Of a stretch of DNA of 64,000 nucleotides, positions 23,915-32,360 are shown piece by piece. The notes under the pieces are model-generated. The model was not told the origin of the DNA. It searched no databases and was given only the letters and a program-made list of their open reading frames with translations. This stretch comes from an uncultured Clostridia bacterium (GTDB lineage: Bacteria > Bacillota > Clostridia > Christensenellales > Borkfalkiaceae). A program made the position numbers and the translations under genes. Position 1 is the stretch's first letter; each line of letters begins with the position of its first letter. Location of the stretch: contig CAKQMB010000014.1 of the NCBI GenBank assembly GCA_934254825.1, forward strand, positions 1-64,000. Reading direction: 5' to 3'.

Positions 23915-24904
23915 ATGAAAACGATCAAAAGGCTTTTATGCGCGGCGCTTGTCGCCGTGTGCGCTATGGGTACTGTGGTTATGACGGGCTGCGGCGGCAA
24001 AAAAGCGGATTATAAAATCGGCGTTTTGCAGGTTGCCACTCACACGGCGTTAGACGCGGCGAGAGACGGTTTTACGGAAACTTTGAATAAATGGGCGGCG
24101 GATAACGGCAAAACGATCGACTTCGATTTGCAGAACGCTCAGGGCGACTCGAACAACGAAAAAACTATGGCGTCAAACCTCGTGGCGGGGAATTGCGATT
24201 TGCTTTTAGGCATAGCGACGTCTTCGGCAAGGGCGCTCACCACCGCAACGACGAAAATCCCCGTGCTTTTTACGGCTGTTACGGATCCCGTCGTCGGCAA
24301 CATTTCGGGCGATAACGTAACGGGTACGAGCGATATGGCGCCCATTGCGAAGCAAATAGATCTTATCGGCAAAATCGTTCCGAACCTTACAAAAATAGGT
24401 TTTCTGTACTGCGGCGGCGAGGAAAACTCGCAGAAACAGGTTCAGCTTGCAAAGGATCGTTGCGACGAGATCGGTATAGAAACTCAGAATTTCACCGTTA
24501 CGGCAACGAGCGACATTCAGCAGGTCGTCGAAAGTATCGGTTCGGATATTCAGGCTGTATTTATCCCGACGGACAACCTTCTCGCGGCTAATATGCGCCT
24601 TGCCTGCGACATTTTAACGCCCAAGGGCATACCCGTTATCGCGGGCGAAGAGGGAATGTGCGAAGACGACGAAGGTCTCGCGACGCTCAGCATAGATTAC
24701 AAAAAACTCGGCGTTCAGACGGCGGAAATAGCCATAAGAATTTTAAACGGCGAAAAACCGTCGGCAATTCCTTTCGAGTACTACAATCAGGCGGCTACGT
24801 TCGTTATAAACGAAAACAACGCGGCAAAACTTCTCGCAAAGAATTCCGCTTTGAAAATATCGGCGGCGGATATAGCAGCTCTTAGATCCGAATACAACAA
24901 ATAA
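23915..24904 (+). CDS. ABC importer substrate-binding lipoprotein (COG2984 / ABC_sub_bind family)
   Basis: This 329-residue protein has a signal peptide with lipobox VMTGC and the family hallmarks GNCDLLLGIATSSARALT, IPVLFTAVTDPV, FIPTDNLLAAN and PVIAGEEGM. It sits on the outer face of the membrane and hands substrate to the permease and ATPase encoded next. Characterised relatives bind tryptophan or other amino acids. The Phe/Tyr leader peptide upstream suggests an aromatic amino acid here. GGAG lies 10 bases before the ATG. It is the first structural gene of the operon. Confidence 0.9.
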   Translation: MKTIKRLLCAALVAVCAMGTVVMTGCGGKKADYKIGVLQVATHTALDAARDGFTETLNKWAADNGKTIDFDLQNAQGDSNNEKTMASNLVAGNCDLLLGIATSSARALTTATTKIPVLFTAVTDPVVGNISGDNVTGTSDMAPIAKQIDLIGKIVPNLTKIGFLYCGGEENSQKQVQLAKDRCDEIGIETQNFTVTATSDIQQVVESIGSDIQAVFIPTDNLLAANMRLACDILTPKGIPVIAGEEGMCEDDEGLATLSIDYKKLGVQTAEIAIRILNGEKPSAIPFEYYNQAATFVINENNAAKLLAKNSALKISAADIAALRSEYNK

Positions 24905-24923
24905 TTTATCGGGGAACTTTTTA

Positions 24924-25844
24924 ATGGATATAATGAATATCGTTCGCGCTCTGCCGGGCGGCGTTGCGCAAGGACTGATGTGGGCTGTTCTTGCCCTCGG
25001 CGTGTATGTAAGCTACAAAATACTCGATTTTGCCGACCTTTCGGTCGACGGTTCGCTGGCGACCGGCGGAGCGGTTGCGATAGTGTCGATAGAAGCGGGC
25101 GTGCCTGCGCTTCTTGCCATGCTCTTTGCTTTTCTTGCGGGAGCTTTGGCGGGGGCTTTGACCGCAACGCTTAACACAAAACTCAAAATTCCGCCGATTT
25201 TGTCGGGAATACTCACAATGTCGGCTCTTTATTCGATAAATCTGCATATATTGAGGGAACTTCCCAACGTCTCGATTCCGTCGAGCGCGTCGACGTATAA
25301 CGGTATGTTCGCGAAACTTTTTTCGCTCAGCGTTATCGACGATAAGAACGTTCTCACGATTATTTCGTGCGTTATAGCGATAGCCGCGGTGATCGCTATA
25401 ATGTACTGGTTTTTCGGTACGGAAATCGGCAGTGCGGTAAGAGCGACGGGTTGCAACGAGAAAATGGCGAAAGCTCAGGGGATCAACACCGACAGAACGA
25501 AGTATATCGCGCTTATGATGAGTAACGGTTTGGCGGGGCTTTCGGGCGCGCTTATCGCTCAGTACAATTTCTCGGCGGACGTGAATATGGCGAGCGGAAC
25601 GATAGTCATAGGTCTTGCGTCGGTCGTAATAGGCGAGCTTATTATCGGCAACAAATTTTCGTTCTGGGTGAAACTTTCGGGCGTCGTTATCGGCAGCGTT
25701 ATTTACAGGCTTATTTTCACGATCGCCGTAGGTCTCGGAATGAACACGAACGACCTTAAACTTATCGCTTCGGTTATAATCGTAATAACGCTTTGCGTTC
25801 CCGCGATAAAGGCAAAAATTGCCGGGAGGAAGAAAAATGCTTGA
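24924..25844 (+). CDS. ABC importer permease (COG4120 type)
   Basis: This 306-residue protein has about eight to nine membrane helices and the branched-chain-permease-like signature GCNEKMAKAQGINTDR followed by MSNGLAGLSGALIAQY. It forms the membrane channel of the importer. It begins 19 bases after the substrate-binding gene and overlaps the ATPase gene by 8 bases, so the three subunits are made together. Confidence 0.9.
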   Translation: MDIMNIVRALPGGVAQGLMWAVLALGVYVSYKILDFADLSVDGSLATGGAVAIVSIEAGVPALLAMLFAFLAGALAGALTATLNTKLKIPPILSGILTMSALYSINLHILRELPNVSIPSSASTYNGMFAKLFSLSVIDDKNVLTIISCVIAIAAVIAIMYWFFGTEIGSAVRATGCNEKMAKAQGINTDRTKYIALMMSNGLAGLSGALIAQYNFSADVNMASGTIVIGLASVVIGELIIGNKFSFWVKLSGVVIGSVIYRLIFTIAVGLGMNTNDLKLIASVIIVITLCVPAIKAKIAGRKKNA

Positions 25845-26634
25845 ACTTAAAAACGTTTCTCTTTCGTTCAACAAAGGCACGGTAAACGAGAAGAAAGCTC
25901 TTCAAGGATTGAACTTAACGCTTAACGACGGCGATTTCGTAACCGTTATCGGTGGAAACGGCGCGGGCAAATCCACAATGCTCAACGTTATTTCGGGCGT
26001 TTTCCCCGCGGACGACGGCAAGATTATTCTCGACGGGCAGGATATCACGTCGCTTAAAGAATACAAGCGCGCTTCGCTGATGAGCAGAGTGTTCCAGGAC
26101 CCCCTTCTCGGAACGGCTGCGAATATGAACATAGAAGAAAACCTTGCGCTTGCCGCGAGAAGAGGAAAAAAACGCGGCTTGAAATGGGGTATGAAAAAAG
26201 GGGAACTCGAAGAATATAAAAGCTTGCTTGCGGGTCTCGAACTCGGCTTGGAAACGAGAACGGGACAGAAAGTAGGAACGCTTTCCGGCGGACAAAGACA
26301 GGCTCTTACGCTTTTAATGGCTTCGCTTTCGAACCCTAAGCTTCTGCTTTTGGACGAACACACCGCCGCGCTCGACCCGAAAACGGCGAAAAAGGTGCTT
26401 GCGCTTACCGACGAGATCATCGAAAAAGACAAGCTCACCGCCATTATGATAACGCATAATATGAACGACGCGATAACTCACGGCAACCGCCTCATAATGA
26501 TGAACGCGGGCAGAGTGATTTTCGACGTGGAAGGCGAGGAAAAGAAAAAGCTCACGATAGCCGATCTTCTCGAAAAGTTCGAAAAGATCACGGGCGAAGA
26601 AATGGCGAGCGACAAAATGATTTTGTCGGAATAA
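25837..26634 (+). CDS. ABC importer ATPase (COG1101 type)
   Basis: This 265-residue ATPase has Walker A GGNGAGKST, signature LSGGQ, Walker B LLLLDEHTAALD and switch His in MITHNMND. The DEHTAALDP wording is typical of this importer family. GGGAGGA precedes the ATG at 25837; an in-frame codon at 25819 lies upstream of that ribosome site and is not used. It completes the attenuator-controlled operon, and a terminator follows. Confidence 0.92.
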   Translation: MLELKNVSLSFNKGTVNEKKALQGLNLTLNDGDFVTVIGGNGAGKSTMLNVISGVFPADDGKIILDGQDITSLKEYKRASLMSRVFQDPLLGTAANMNIEENLALAARRGKKRGLKWGMKKGELEEYKSLLAGLELGLETRTGQKVGTLSGGQRQALTLLMASLSNPKLLLLDEHTAALDPKTAKKVLALTDEIIEKDKLTAIMITHNMNDAITHGNRLIMMNAGRVIFDVEGEEKKKLTIADLLEKFEKITGEEMASDKMILSE

Positions 26635-26681
26635 TTAAAACCTTTAATAAGTCGGAAAAATTTTAAACCTTTAATAATCGG

Positions 26682-26711
26682 AAGCCGCGGAAAATTTTTT
26701 GCGGCTTTTTT
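26682..26711 (+). terminator. Terminator of the ABC importer operon
   Basis: AAGCCGC and GCGGCTT pair around an A/T loop and are followed by T residues. It starts 48 bases after the ATPase stop. A short direct repeat (AAACCTTTAATAA) occurs twice just before it. Confidence 0.75.
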
Positions 26712-26772
26712 AATATTTCCGTATATTTAACGGTCAGGCGTGACATAGTAATATCGTCAACGAAATCGGAAC

Positions 26773-26898
26773 ATGCTATTTGACGAAAGTCATCGGGGCG
26801 CGTTTCTGAAATACCGTTTGTTTTCGGGTTTTCGTTGGTTTAAATATAGCGTTGCCATAGAACGAAAAAACAGAAGAAAACAGGCGGAATTTCTTTAA
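26773..26898 (+). CDS. Possible small basic protein, 41 residues
   Basis: This open frame (MLFDESHRGAFLKYRLFSGF at the start, IERKNRRKQAEFL at the end) is rich in Arg, Lys and aromatic residues. It is followed within 15 bases by two strong hairpins, the second a terminator. The ribosome site is weak (CGGA close to the ATG). It lies in an otherwise gene-free stretch, 26635-27105. It may be a small protein or only the 5' part of a small RNA. Confidence 0.3.
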   Translation: MLFDESHRGAFLKYRLFSGFRWFKYSVAIERKNRRKQAEFL

Positions 26899-26911
26899 AA
26901 ACAGACAAGAA

Positions 26912-26970
26912 GCTTTGCCTGAAATATGGCAAAGCAGTGAAACCGTCGGGAAAAAACCGACGGTTTCTTT
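26912..26970 (+). terminator. Twin hairpins, second one a terminator
   Basis: GCTTTGCC / GGCAAAGC (26912-26935) is a perfect 8 bp stem. Three bases later GAAACCGTCGG / CCGACGGTTTC (26939-26967) is a perfect 11 bp stem followed by TTCTTTT. The pair could end a small RNA or the 41-residue frame upstream. Confidence 0.65.
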
Positions 26971-27105
26971 TGTAAAAGTTTCACTTTTTTATTATTCGTC
27001 GAACATACGGAAATAATAATAAAAATGTAAAATAACAATCGTAAAAAGAGAAAATAAACGGAAGACGTTTAAAAAGAAACAAATAAACGGGAGACGTTTT
27101 TATAT

Positions 27106-28317
27106 ATGAAAAACATAAAAAAATCCTTTATATTCGTGATCGTGATCGCGATTATAATGTCGCTTTGTTCCTGTTCGGACGGTTTTTTCACCGACGGAGA
27201 CGGATTGAACGGCTCGACGTCGAACAGAACCGAAAGCGCGGAGTCTATCGGGAGAGTAAACCCGAGCGAAATCAACTTCAATCTTAAATATGTCGCGGCG
27301 AACGAGATGCAACCGACCACGACGACCGAAGTCGTCGCGAAAGTCCGTCCGTCCGTTCTCGAACTTTACTGCATCGTCGGCACTTCGAAGAGCAGCGGAA
27401 GCGGCGTAATTCTCGCTTTCGACGACAGCGACGACGACGGAACCGACGATCAGGCGCTCGTCATAACCTGCCACCACGTTATCGAAAACGCTTCGCAGAT
27501 GACGGCTAAGTCGATTTACGGCAAGGAATATACCGCCGAACTTATCGGAGCCGATCCCGTGTCGGATATAGCTCTTTTATGGATAACGCTCGACGAAAAC
27601 AACGATTTCACGGGTCTTACCGCCGCTGAAATGATGTACGAAAGCGACAGCCTTATCATCGGCGCGGACGTGCTTGCGATAGGTAACCCCCTCGGCTATC
27701 TCGGCGGAACTGTCACTAAAGGCATAATCAGCGCGCTTAACCGCGACGTAACCGTGGAAAACAGAAAAATGACGCTTATTCAGACGGACGCCGCGATCAA
27801 CGGCGGAAACTCGGGCGGCGGCTTGTTCGACGCGTCCACGGGCGCGCTTATAGGTATCGTAAACGCGGGTTACAAATCTTCCGCGGCGCAAGGTCTTTCT
27901 TTCGCCATTCCCTGCGGAACGGTTAAATCCATAATGGATAAGCTTCTCGATAAAGGCTACGTCGAAGGCAACTTCGATTTCGGCGTAACGTTCGACGCAA
28001 GTACGTTTTATAACAGCGCGTGGTCTACAAAAACTTACGTCGTTATCGACTCTTTGGACGCTTACGGTTCTTTCTCCAAAGGCGGAATGGAAGAAGGCGA
28101 TATAGTCCTTTCGGTAAAAGTCGGAAGCAAGAGCATAGACGTAAGCAATTACACCAACTCCACGCTTACCGAGCTTGAAAACTTCCTCGGCGACTCGTCT
28201 TTCAAGATAGGCGATAAAGTGGTCGTGAACTATATGAGATATTCCCGCACGCTCAGATCTTACGAAAAAGCTACCGCGGAATTTACGATCGAACAATATA
28301 TTTACGGAATTATCTGA
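27106..28317 (+). CDS. HtrA/DegP-like trypsin-family serine protease, lipoprotein
   Basis: This 403-residue protein has a lipoprotein signal (IIMSLCSCS) and a chymotrypsin-fold protease domain with the triad visible as TCHHV (His), SDIALL (Asp) and INGGNSGGGLF (Ser). The C-terminal ~110 residues (GSFSKGGMEEGDIVLSVKVG) resemble a PDZ domain. HtrA-type proteases degrade or refold misfolded exported proteins outside the cell membrane. The leader has an imperfect duplication (AAATAAACGGRAGACGTTT, twice in 27053-27098). It is transcribed alone and ends at four tandem hairpins. Confidence 0.87.
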   Translation: MKNIKKSFIFVIVIAIIMSLCSCSDGFFTDGDGLNGSTSNRTESAESIGRVNPSEINFNLKYVAANEMQPTTTTEVVAKVRPSVLELYCIVGTSKSSGSGVILAFDDSDDDGTDDQALVITCHHVIENASQMTAKSIYGKEYTAELIGADPVSDIALLWITLDENNDFTGLTAAEMMYESDSLIIGADVLAIGNPLGYLGGTVTKGIISALNRDVTVENRKMTLIQTDAAINGGNSGGGLFDASTGALIGIVNAGYKSSAAQGLSFAIPCGTVKSIMDKLLDKGYVEGNFDFGVTFDASTFYNSAWSTKTYVVIDSLDAYGSFSKGGMEEGDIVLSVKVGSKSIDVSNYTNSTLTELENFLGDSSFKIGDKVVVNYMRYSRTLRSYEKATAEFTIEQYIYGII

Positions 28318-28325
28318 AATCCGAT

Positions 28326-28456
28326 AAAAGAAAAACGAACGTGAAGGCGTTCGTTTAAAAGAAAAACGAACGTGAAGGCGTTCGTTTAAAAGAAAAACGA
28401 ACGTGAAAGCGTTCGTTTAAAAGAAAAACGAACGTGAAAGCGTTCGTTTTTTTTAT
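28326..28456 (+). repeat. Four tandem 31 bp hairpin repeats; the last is a terminator
   Basis: Units start at 28326, 28357, 28388 and 28419. Each contains AACGAACG / CGTTCGTT with a six-base loop. Units 1-2 have GAAGG in the loop and 3-4 have GAAAG. Only the last is followed by a run of T and can act as an intrinsic terminator for the protease gene. Confidence 0.9.
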
Positions 28457-28473
28457 GCCGCAAACGTATTTGC

Positions 28474-28502
28474 TTGACTAATTTCGTCATTTCATATAAA
28501 AT
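28474..28502 (+). promoter_or_regulatory. Promoter of the ruvCAB operon
   Basis: TTGACT (28474-28479), a 17-base spacer and TAAAAT (28497-28502). The predicted start is at about 28508-28510, only a few bases before the ruvC ATG. Confidence 0.65.
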
Positions 28503-28512
28503 AATAAGGAAT

Positions 28513-29007
28513 ATGATTATACTTGGCATAGACCCCGGGCTTGCGACAATGGGCTTCGGGGTTATCGAAACCGAAAAAGGCAACAGCAGAGTGATAGATT
28601 ACGGGGTTGTTTTAACCCCGAAAACCGAAACTCTCCCCGTGAGACTTGCGCTTCTGGAAGAAGGCGTGCAGAAACTTGCGGAGAAATTTCACCCCGAGGA
28701 AATCGCGCTCGAAGAGCTTTTTTTCAATAACAATATCACGACGGGTATCAACGTCGCGCAGGCGAGGGGAGTTATTTTGCTGACCTGCGTTAAAAGCTGC
28801 GGCAGACTTTACGAGTACACGCCTTTGCAAATAAAACAGGCGCTTACGGGTTACGGCAGGGCGGACAAGCATCAGATACAGATGATGGTCAAAACCTTTC
28901 TGAAACTCGATAAAATTCCCCGCCCGGACGACGCTGCGGACGCGCTCGCCGTCGCGCTTACGCACGCGCAGACAAACAGACTTCGTTCGCCGTTCGGCAT
29001 AAAGTAA
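28513..29007 (+). CDS. ruvC: Holliday junction endonuclease RuvC
   Basis: This 164-residue protein begins MIILGIDPGLATMGFG, with the first catalytic Asp, then ALEELFF (Glu) and DDAADALAVALTH (C-terminal Asp pair). It cleaves Holliday junctions moved by RuvAB, whose genes follow. The start at 28513 matches the family N-terminus exactly; the frame is open to a TTG at 28474 but that overlaps the promoter. AAGGA ends only 2 bases before the ATG, and the promoter is so close that the message may be leaderless. The last codons (TTCGGCATAAAGTAA) are repeated downstream at 29013-29028. Confidence 0.95.
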   Translation: MIILGIDPGLATMGFGVIETEKGNSRVIDYGVVLTPKTETLPVRLALLEEGVQKLAEKFHPEEIALEELFFNNNITTGINVAQARGVILLTCVKSCGRLYEYTPLQIKQALTGYGRADKHQIQMMVKTFLKLDKIPRPDDAADALAVALTHAQTNRLRSPFGIK

Positions 29008-29068
29008 TACGACGTTCGGCATAAAGTAACGGTTTGTTTCGGCATAAGCAAGACAATAAGGAGCAGAA

Positions 29069-29662
29069 ATGATAGCTTACATAAAAGGAAAAGTCATAGA
29101 CGAGTTCGAGGGCGGAGTCGTTCTCGAAAACAACGGAATAGGTTACGAGATTTTATGCTCCACGGAGCTTCTTTCCGAGCTTTCGGCAAAAAAAGAGGGT
29201 GGAGCTTACACATATCTGCAAGTCAGAGAGGACGGATTAAGTCTTTTCGGATTTGCGAACAAAGAAGAAAAGCGAATGTTTTTAAAGCTCGTCGCTATTT
29301 CGGGTATAGGTCCGAAAATGGCGATGGGTATTCTTTCGGGAATGAAGCTCGGCGACCTTGCAACGGCTATCGCCACGGGCGACGTTAAAGGTCTTTCCAA
29401 AATCAAGGGCTTGGGCAAAAAGACTGCCGAAAGAATAATTCTCGAACTTCGCGAAAGCGTTTCCAAAGAGGAAATACAGATCGCTTCCGAGGATATGCCC
29501 GCGGCGGCTTTTTCGTCGGACGACGAAGACGCGGTCATCGCGCTTATGGGTCTCGGATTTTCTGGCGTACAGAGCAGAAACGCAATAAAAACGGCAAAGG
29601 AACAAGGGGCGAAAACAATTCAGGACGTAATTTCCTTCGCCTTGAAGAGTATGGGTAGATAA
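29069..29662 (+). CDS. ruvA: Holliday junction branch migration protein RuvA
   Basis: This 197-residue protein has the OB-fold N-terminus (MIAYIKGKVIDEFEGGVVLE), tandem helix-hairpin-helix motifs (LVAISGIGPKMAMGIL, LSKIKGLGKKTAERII) and a C-terminal RuvB-binding domain (DDEDAVIALMGLGFS). It grips the four-way junction and loads RuvB. AAGGAG precedes it, and ruvB begins 1 base after its stop. Confidence 0.96.
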   Translation: MIAYIKGKVIDEFEGGVVLENNGIGYEILCSTELLSELSAKKEGGAYTYLQVREDGLSLFGFANKEEKRMFLKLVAISGIGPKMAMGILSGMKLGDLATAIATGDVKGLSKIKGLGKKTAERIILELRESVSKEEIQIASEDMPAAAFSSDDEDAVIALMGLGFSGVQSRNAIKTAKEQGAKTIQDVISFALKSMGR

Positions 29663-29663
29663 A

Positions 29664-30704
29664 ATGTTCGATGAAGAAGAAAGTCTGATCGTCAGCACGA
29701 AAACGGAATACGACGAAGTCGAAAACGTACTCCGTCCGAAGTCGATGGAGGGGTACATAGGGCAGGAAAAGGCTAAAACCAACTTGTCCGTTTTTATGCA
29801 GTCCGCCAAACTTCGCGGCGAGCCGCTCGACCACGTTTTGCTTTACGGTCCGCCGGGCTTGGGTAAAACCACCCTCGCGCACATTATCGCCGCCGAAATG
29901 GGCGTGCAGATAAAAGTCACTTCGGGACCGTCGATAGAAAAATCGGGCGATCTTGCCGCGATACTTACCAACCTTAACGAGGGCGACGTACTGTTTATCG
30001 ACGAAATTCACAGATTAAACCATAACGTAGAGGAAATCCTTTATCCCGCGATGGAGGATTTCTCGCTCGATTTCATTATCGGAAAAGGTCCGTCCGCAAG
30101 GTCGGTGCAGATCCCGCTCAAACGTTTCACGCTTGTCGGCGCGACGACCAAAGCGGGTATGCTCAGCTCGCCTTTAAGGGACAGGTTCGGCGTTATTTTA
30201 AGGCTCGAAATGTATTCGGTGGACGAGCTTGCGGAAATAGTCCGCCGTTCGGCGGCAACATTGGGTACGCCCGTATCGAAAGAAGCTTCGCTCGAAATCG
30301 CTAGGAGAAGCCGCGGCACGCCGAGAATAGTAAACAGGCTTTTAAAACGCGTGCGCGATTTTTCGATCGTTATGAACCACGAGGAGATAACTTACGACGA
30401 CGCGCGCCACGCGCTCGAAAGGCTCGAAATCGACGAACTCGGTCTCGATAACATCGATATAAGGCTTTTAACTTCTATGATGGATAAATTCGGCGGAGGT
30501 CCTGTCGGTCTCGATACGATCGCCGCGACGATAAACGAGGATTCCAACACGATAGAGGACGTTTACGAGCCTTATCTTTTGCAGCTCGGATTTATTCAGA
30601 GAAGTCCGAGAGGAAGAATTCTCACGCCCAAGGCATACGAGCATTTGGGGAGAGACGTTCCGAGAAAATTAAGAGAGCAGCTTTCGCTGTTCGATTTCAA
30701 CTGA
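29664..30704 (+). CDS. ruvB: Holliday junction branch migration ATPase RuvB
   Basis: This 346-residue AAA+ motor has Walker A GPPGLGKTTLAH, Walker B LFIDEIH, the RuvB beta-hairpin region, sensor GATTKAG and a C-terminal winged helix (GFIQRSPRGRILTPKAYEHL). It drives branch migration together with RuvA. It ends the ruvCAB operon; no terminator is seen before the orphan gene that follows. Confidence 0.97.
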   Translation: MFDEEESLIVSTKTEYDEVENVLRPKSMEGYIGQEKAKTNLSVFMQSAKLRGEPLDHVLLYGPPGLGKTTLAHIIAAEMGVQIKVTSGPSIEKSGDLAAILTNLNEGDVLFIDEIHRLNHNVEEILYPAMEDFSLDFIIGKGPSARSVQIPLKRFTLVGATTKAGMLSSPLRDRFGVILRLEMYSVDELAEIVRRSAATLGTPVSKEASLEIARRSRGTPRIVNRLLKRVRDFSIVMNHEEITYDDARHALERLEIDELGLDNIDIRLLTSMMDKFGGGPVGLDTIAATINEDSNTIEDVYEPYLLQLGFIQRSPRGRILTPKAYEHLGRDVPRKLREQLSLFDFN

Positions 30705-30757
30705 TATAAGATATTTTGCGTTATTCGATAATCCTTGCGAGTTATAATGGAGACTGA

Positions 30758-31174
30758 ATGAGTACAGAATTATTTTTGAACACCAAGCGTCGATTGTCAG
30801 GGCAACAACTACTTAAGATACAAGAGTGTTTCGGACGAAACGGCGTGGAAGAAATAGGTTTTCGTTATGTCGGAAAGTTGCTGAATATTGAAGGTGAAAA
30901 CTATTATTTTGATAGTATGTGGACTCCGTTTTTAAAACCTTTAAACGAGTTTAAAAACCCGAACGTGGATAATTATAACGGCTTGAACTCAATATTTGAA
31001 ACAATCAGAGAAATTATAAGTTATTTGCTCAACGAAAATCACAGTGTTAAACTTTTTTTAAATTCTGTCGAAGATAAGGGGTTTACCGAAAAAGGACAAA
31101 CAAGGCTTGAATTTTCCGATCTTGATGAATTCAGAAATTTTGAGTGGGGGACTGTTTACGAAATATGTAAATAG
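30758..31174 (+). CDS. Hypothetical protein, AT-rich orphan
   Basis: This 138-residue soluble protein (KRRLSGQQLLKIQECFGRNG near the start, ending EWGTVYEICK) has no signal peptide or membrane helix. I recognise no domain. Its base composition and codon choice are visibly more AT-rich than the ruvB and queA genes on either side, and it splits an otherwise conserved block, so it may be a recent arrival. The ATG follows TGGAGACTGA. It could be an accessory protein such as an immunity factor, but nothing in it proves this. Confidence 0.65.
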   Translation: MSTELFLNTKRRLSGQQLLKIQECFGRNGVEEIGFRYVGKLLNIEGENYYFDSMWTPFLKPLNEFKNPNVDNYNGLNSIFETIREIISYLLNENHSVKLFLNSVEDKGFTEKGQTRLEFSDLDEFRNFEWGTVYEICK

Positions 31175-31291
31175 TTTTTAATAAAGGCAGAGTTGTCATA
31201 ATTCGATATGAATAAAAAATCGGTTATAATAATTATTATGCTCGATATAGCGACGATTTCGGTTGCTAAACAAACAATAAGATAGGACAAT

Positions 31292-32314
31292 ATGTTAAAA
31301 ACAAGCGATTTTTATTACGATTTACCCGAAGAACTTATCGCGCAGACGCCGATAGAACCGAGAGACGCTTCGCGGCTTTTGGTTTACGACAGAGCGAAAG
31401 ATAAGGTCGAACACAGGCATTTTTACGATATCGGGGATTACCTCAAAGCGGGCGATCTTCTCGTTATAAACACGACGAAAGTTTACCCCGCGAGAATTTA
31501 CGCTTACACTTCGCACGGCGGAAAAGTGGAAATTCTGCTTCTTAAAAGGCTTAATCTTACCGACTGGGAATGTCTCGTAAAACCGGGGAAGAAGTGCAAA
31601 GAGGGCGTAATTCTCGTTATAAACGAGGAGCTTAAAGTCGAAATTCTTTCGAGAACGGACGACGGCGGGAGAATTATCCGCTTTATTTTCGACGGAGTAT
31701 TCGAAGATATACTTTCGAGAGTGGGCGAAATGCCGCTCCCCCCTTACATACACGAAAAATTGAAGGACAAGGATCGTTATCAGACGGTTTATTGCAAGGA
31801 AGAAGGTTCTGCCGCCGCGCCTACAGCCGGTCTTCATTTCACGGTCAGGCTTATGGACGAGCTGAAAGCAAAAGGCGTGGAGTTCGCCGAGGTTCAGCTT
31901 AACGTCGGCCTCGGAACGTTCCGCCCCGTAAAGGTCGAGGACGCGGAACACCATAAAATGCACACCGAGTTTTATAAAATCGACGAGGAAAACGCCGAAA
32001 AGATAAACAAGGCGAAAAGAGAGGGCAGAAGAGTAATAGCCGTGGGAACGACGAGCGTGAGAACTCTCGAAACGGTCGCGGACGAAAACGGGTTCGTTAA
32101 AGCTCAGTCGGGCGATACGAGCATTTTCATTTATCCGCCTTATAAATTCAAGTGCGTGGAGGGGCTTATAACCAATTTTCATTTGCCCGAAAGCACGCTC
32201 GTAATGCTCGTTGCGGCGTTCACTTCGCGCGAGAAAATTCTCGAAATTTACAATCTTGCCGTGAAGGAAAAGTACAGATTTTTCTCGTTCGGAGACGCGT
32301 GCTTCTTTATCTGA
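31292..32314 (+). CDS. queA: S-adenosylmethionine:tRNA ribosyltransferase-isomerase QueA
   Basis: This 340-residue protein has the QueA motifs YDLPEELIAQTP, ARIYA, GSAAAPTAGLHFT and NFHLPESTLVMLVAAF. It adds the epoxycyclopentanediol ring to 7-aminomethyl-7-deazaguanine in tRNA, the step before queuosine. tgt, which inserts the precursor base, follows 46 bases downstream. The ATG is preceded by ATAGGACA. Confidence 0.96.
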   Translation: MLKTSDFYYDLPEELIAQTPIEPRDASRLLVYDRAKDKVEHRHFYDIGDYLKAGDLLVINTTKVYPARIYAYTSHGGKVEILLLKRLNLTDWECLVKPGKKCKEGVILVINEELKVEILSRTDDGGRIIRFIFDGVFEDILSRVGEMPLPPYIHEKLKDKDRYQTVYCKEEGSAAAPTAGLHFTVRLMDELKAKGVEFAEVQLNVGLGTFRPVKVEDAEHHKMHTEFYKIDEENAEKINKAKREGRRVIAVGTTSVRTLETVADENGFVKAQSGDTSIFIYPPYKFKCVEGLITNFHLPESTLVMLVAAFTSREKILEIYNLAVKEKYRFFSFGDACFFI

Positions 32315-32360
32315 TTAAGGATTGTTGAGCCGCAATCGCTTGCGGTAACTTATAAAAACT

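Noticed and set aside
24921..25880. 319-codon minus-strand frame opposite the importer permease
   Set aside because: It is antisense to a well-supported permease, and its Arg/Tyr-rich composition is that of a shadow frame.
28326..28456. CRISPR array
   Set aside because: The four units are directly adjacent without spacers and each is a terminator-like hairpin.
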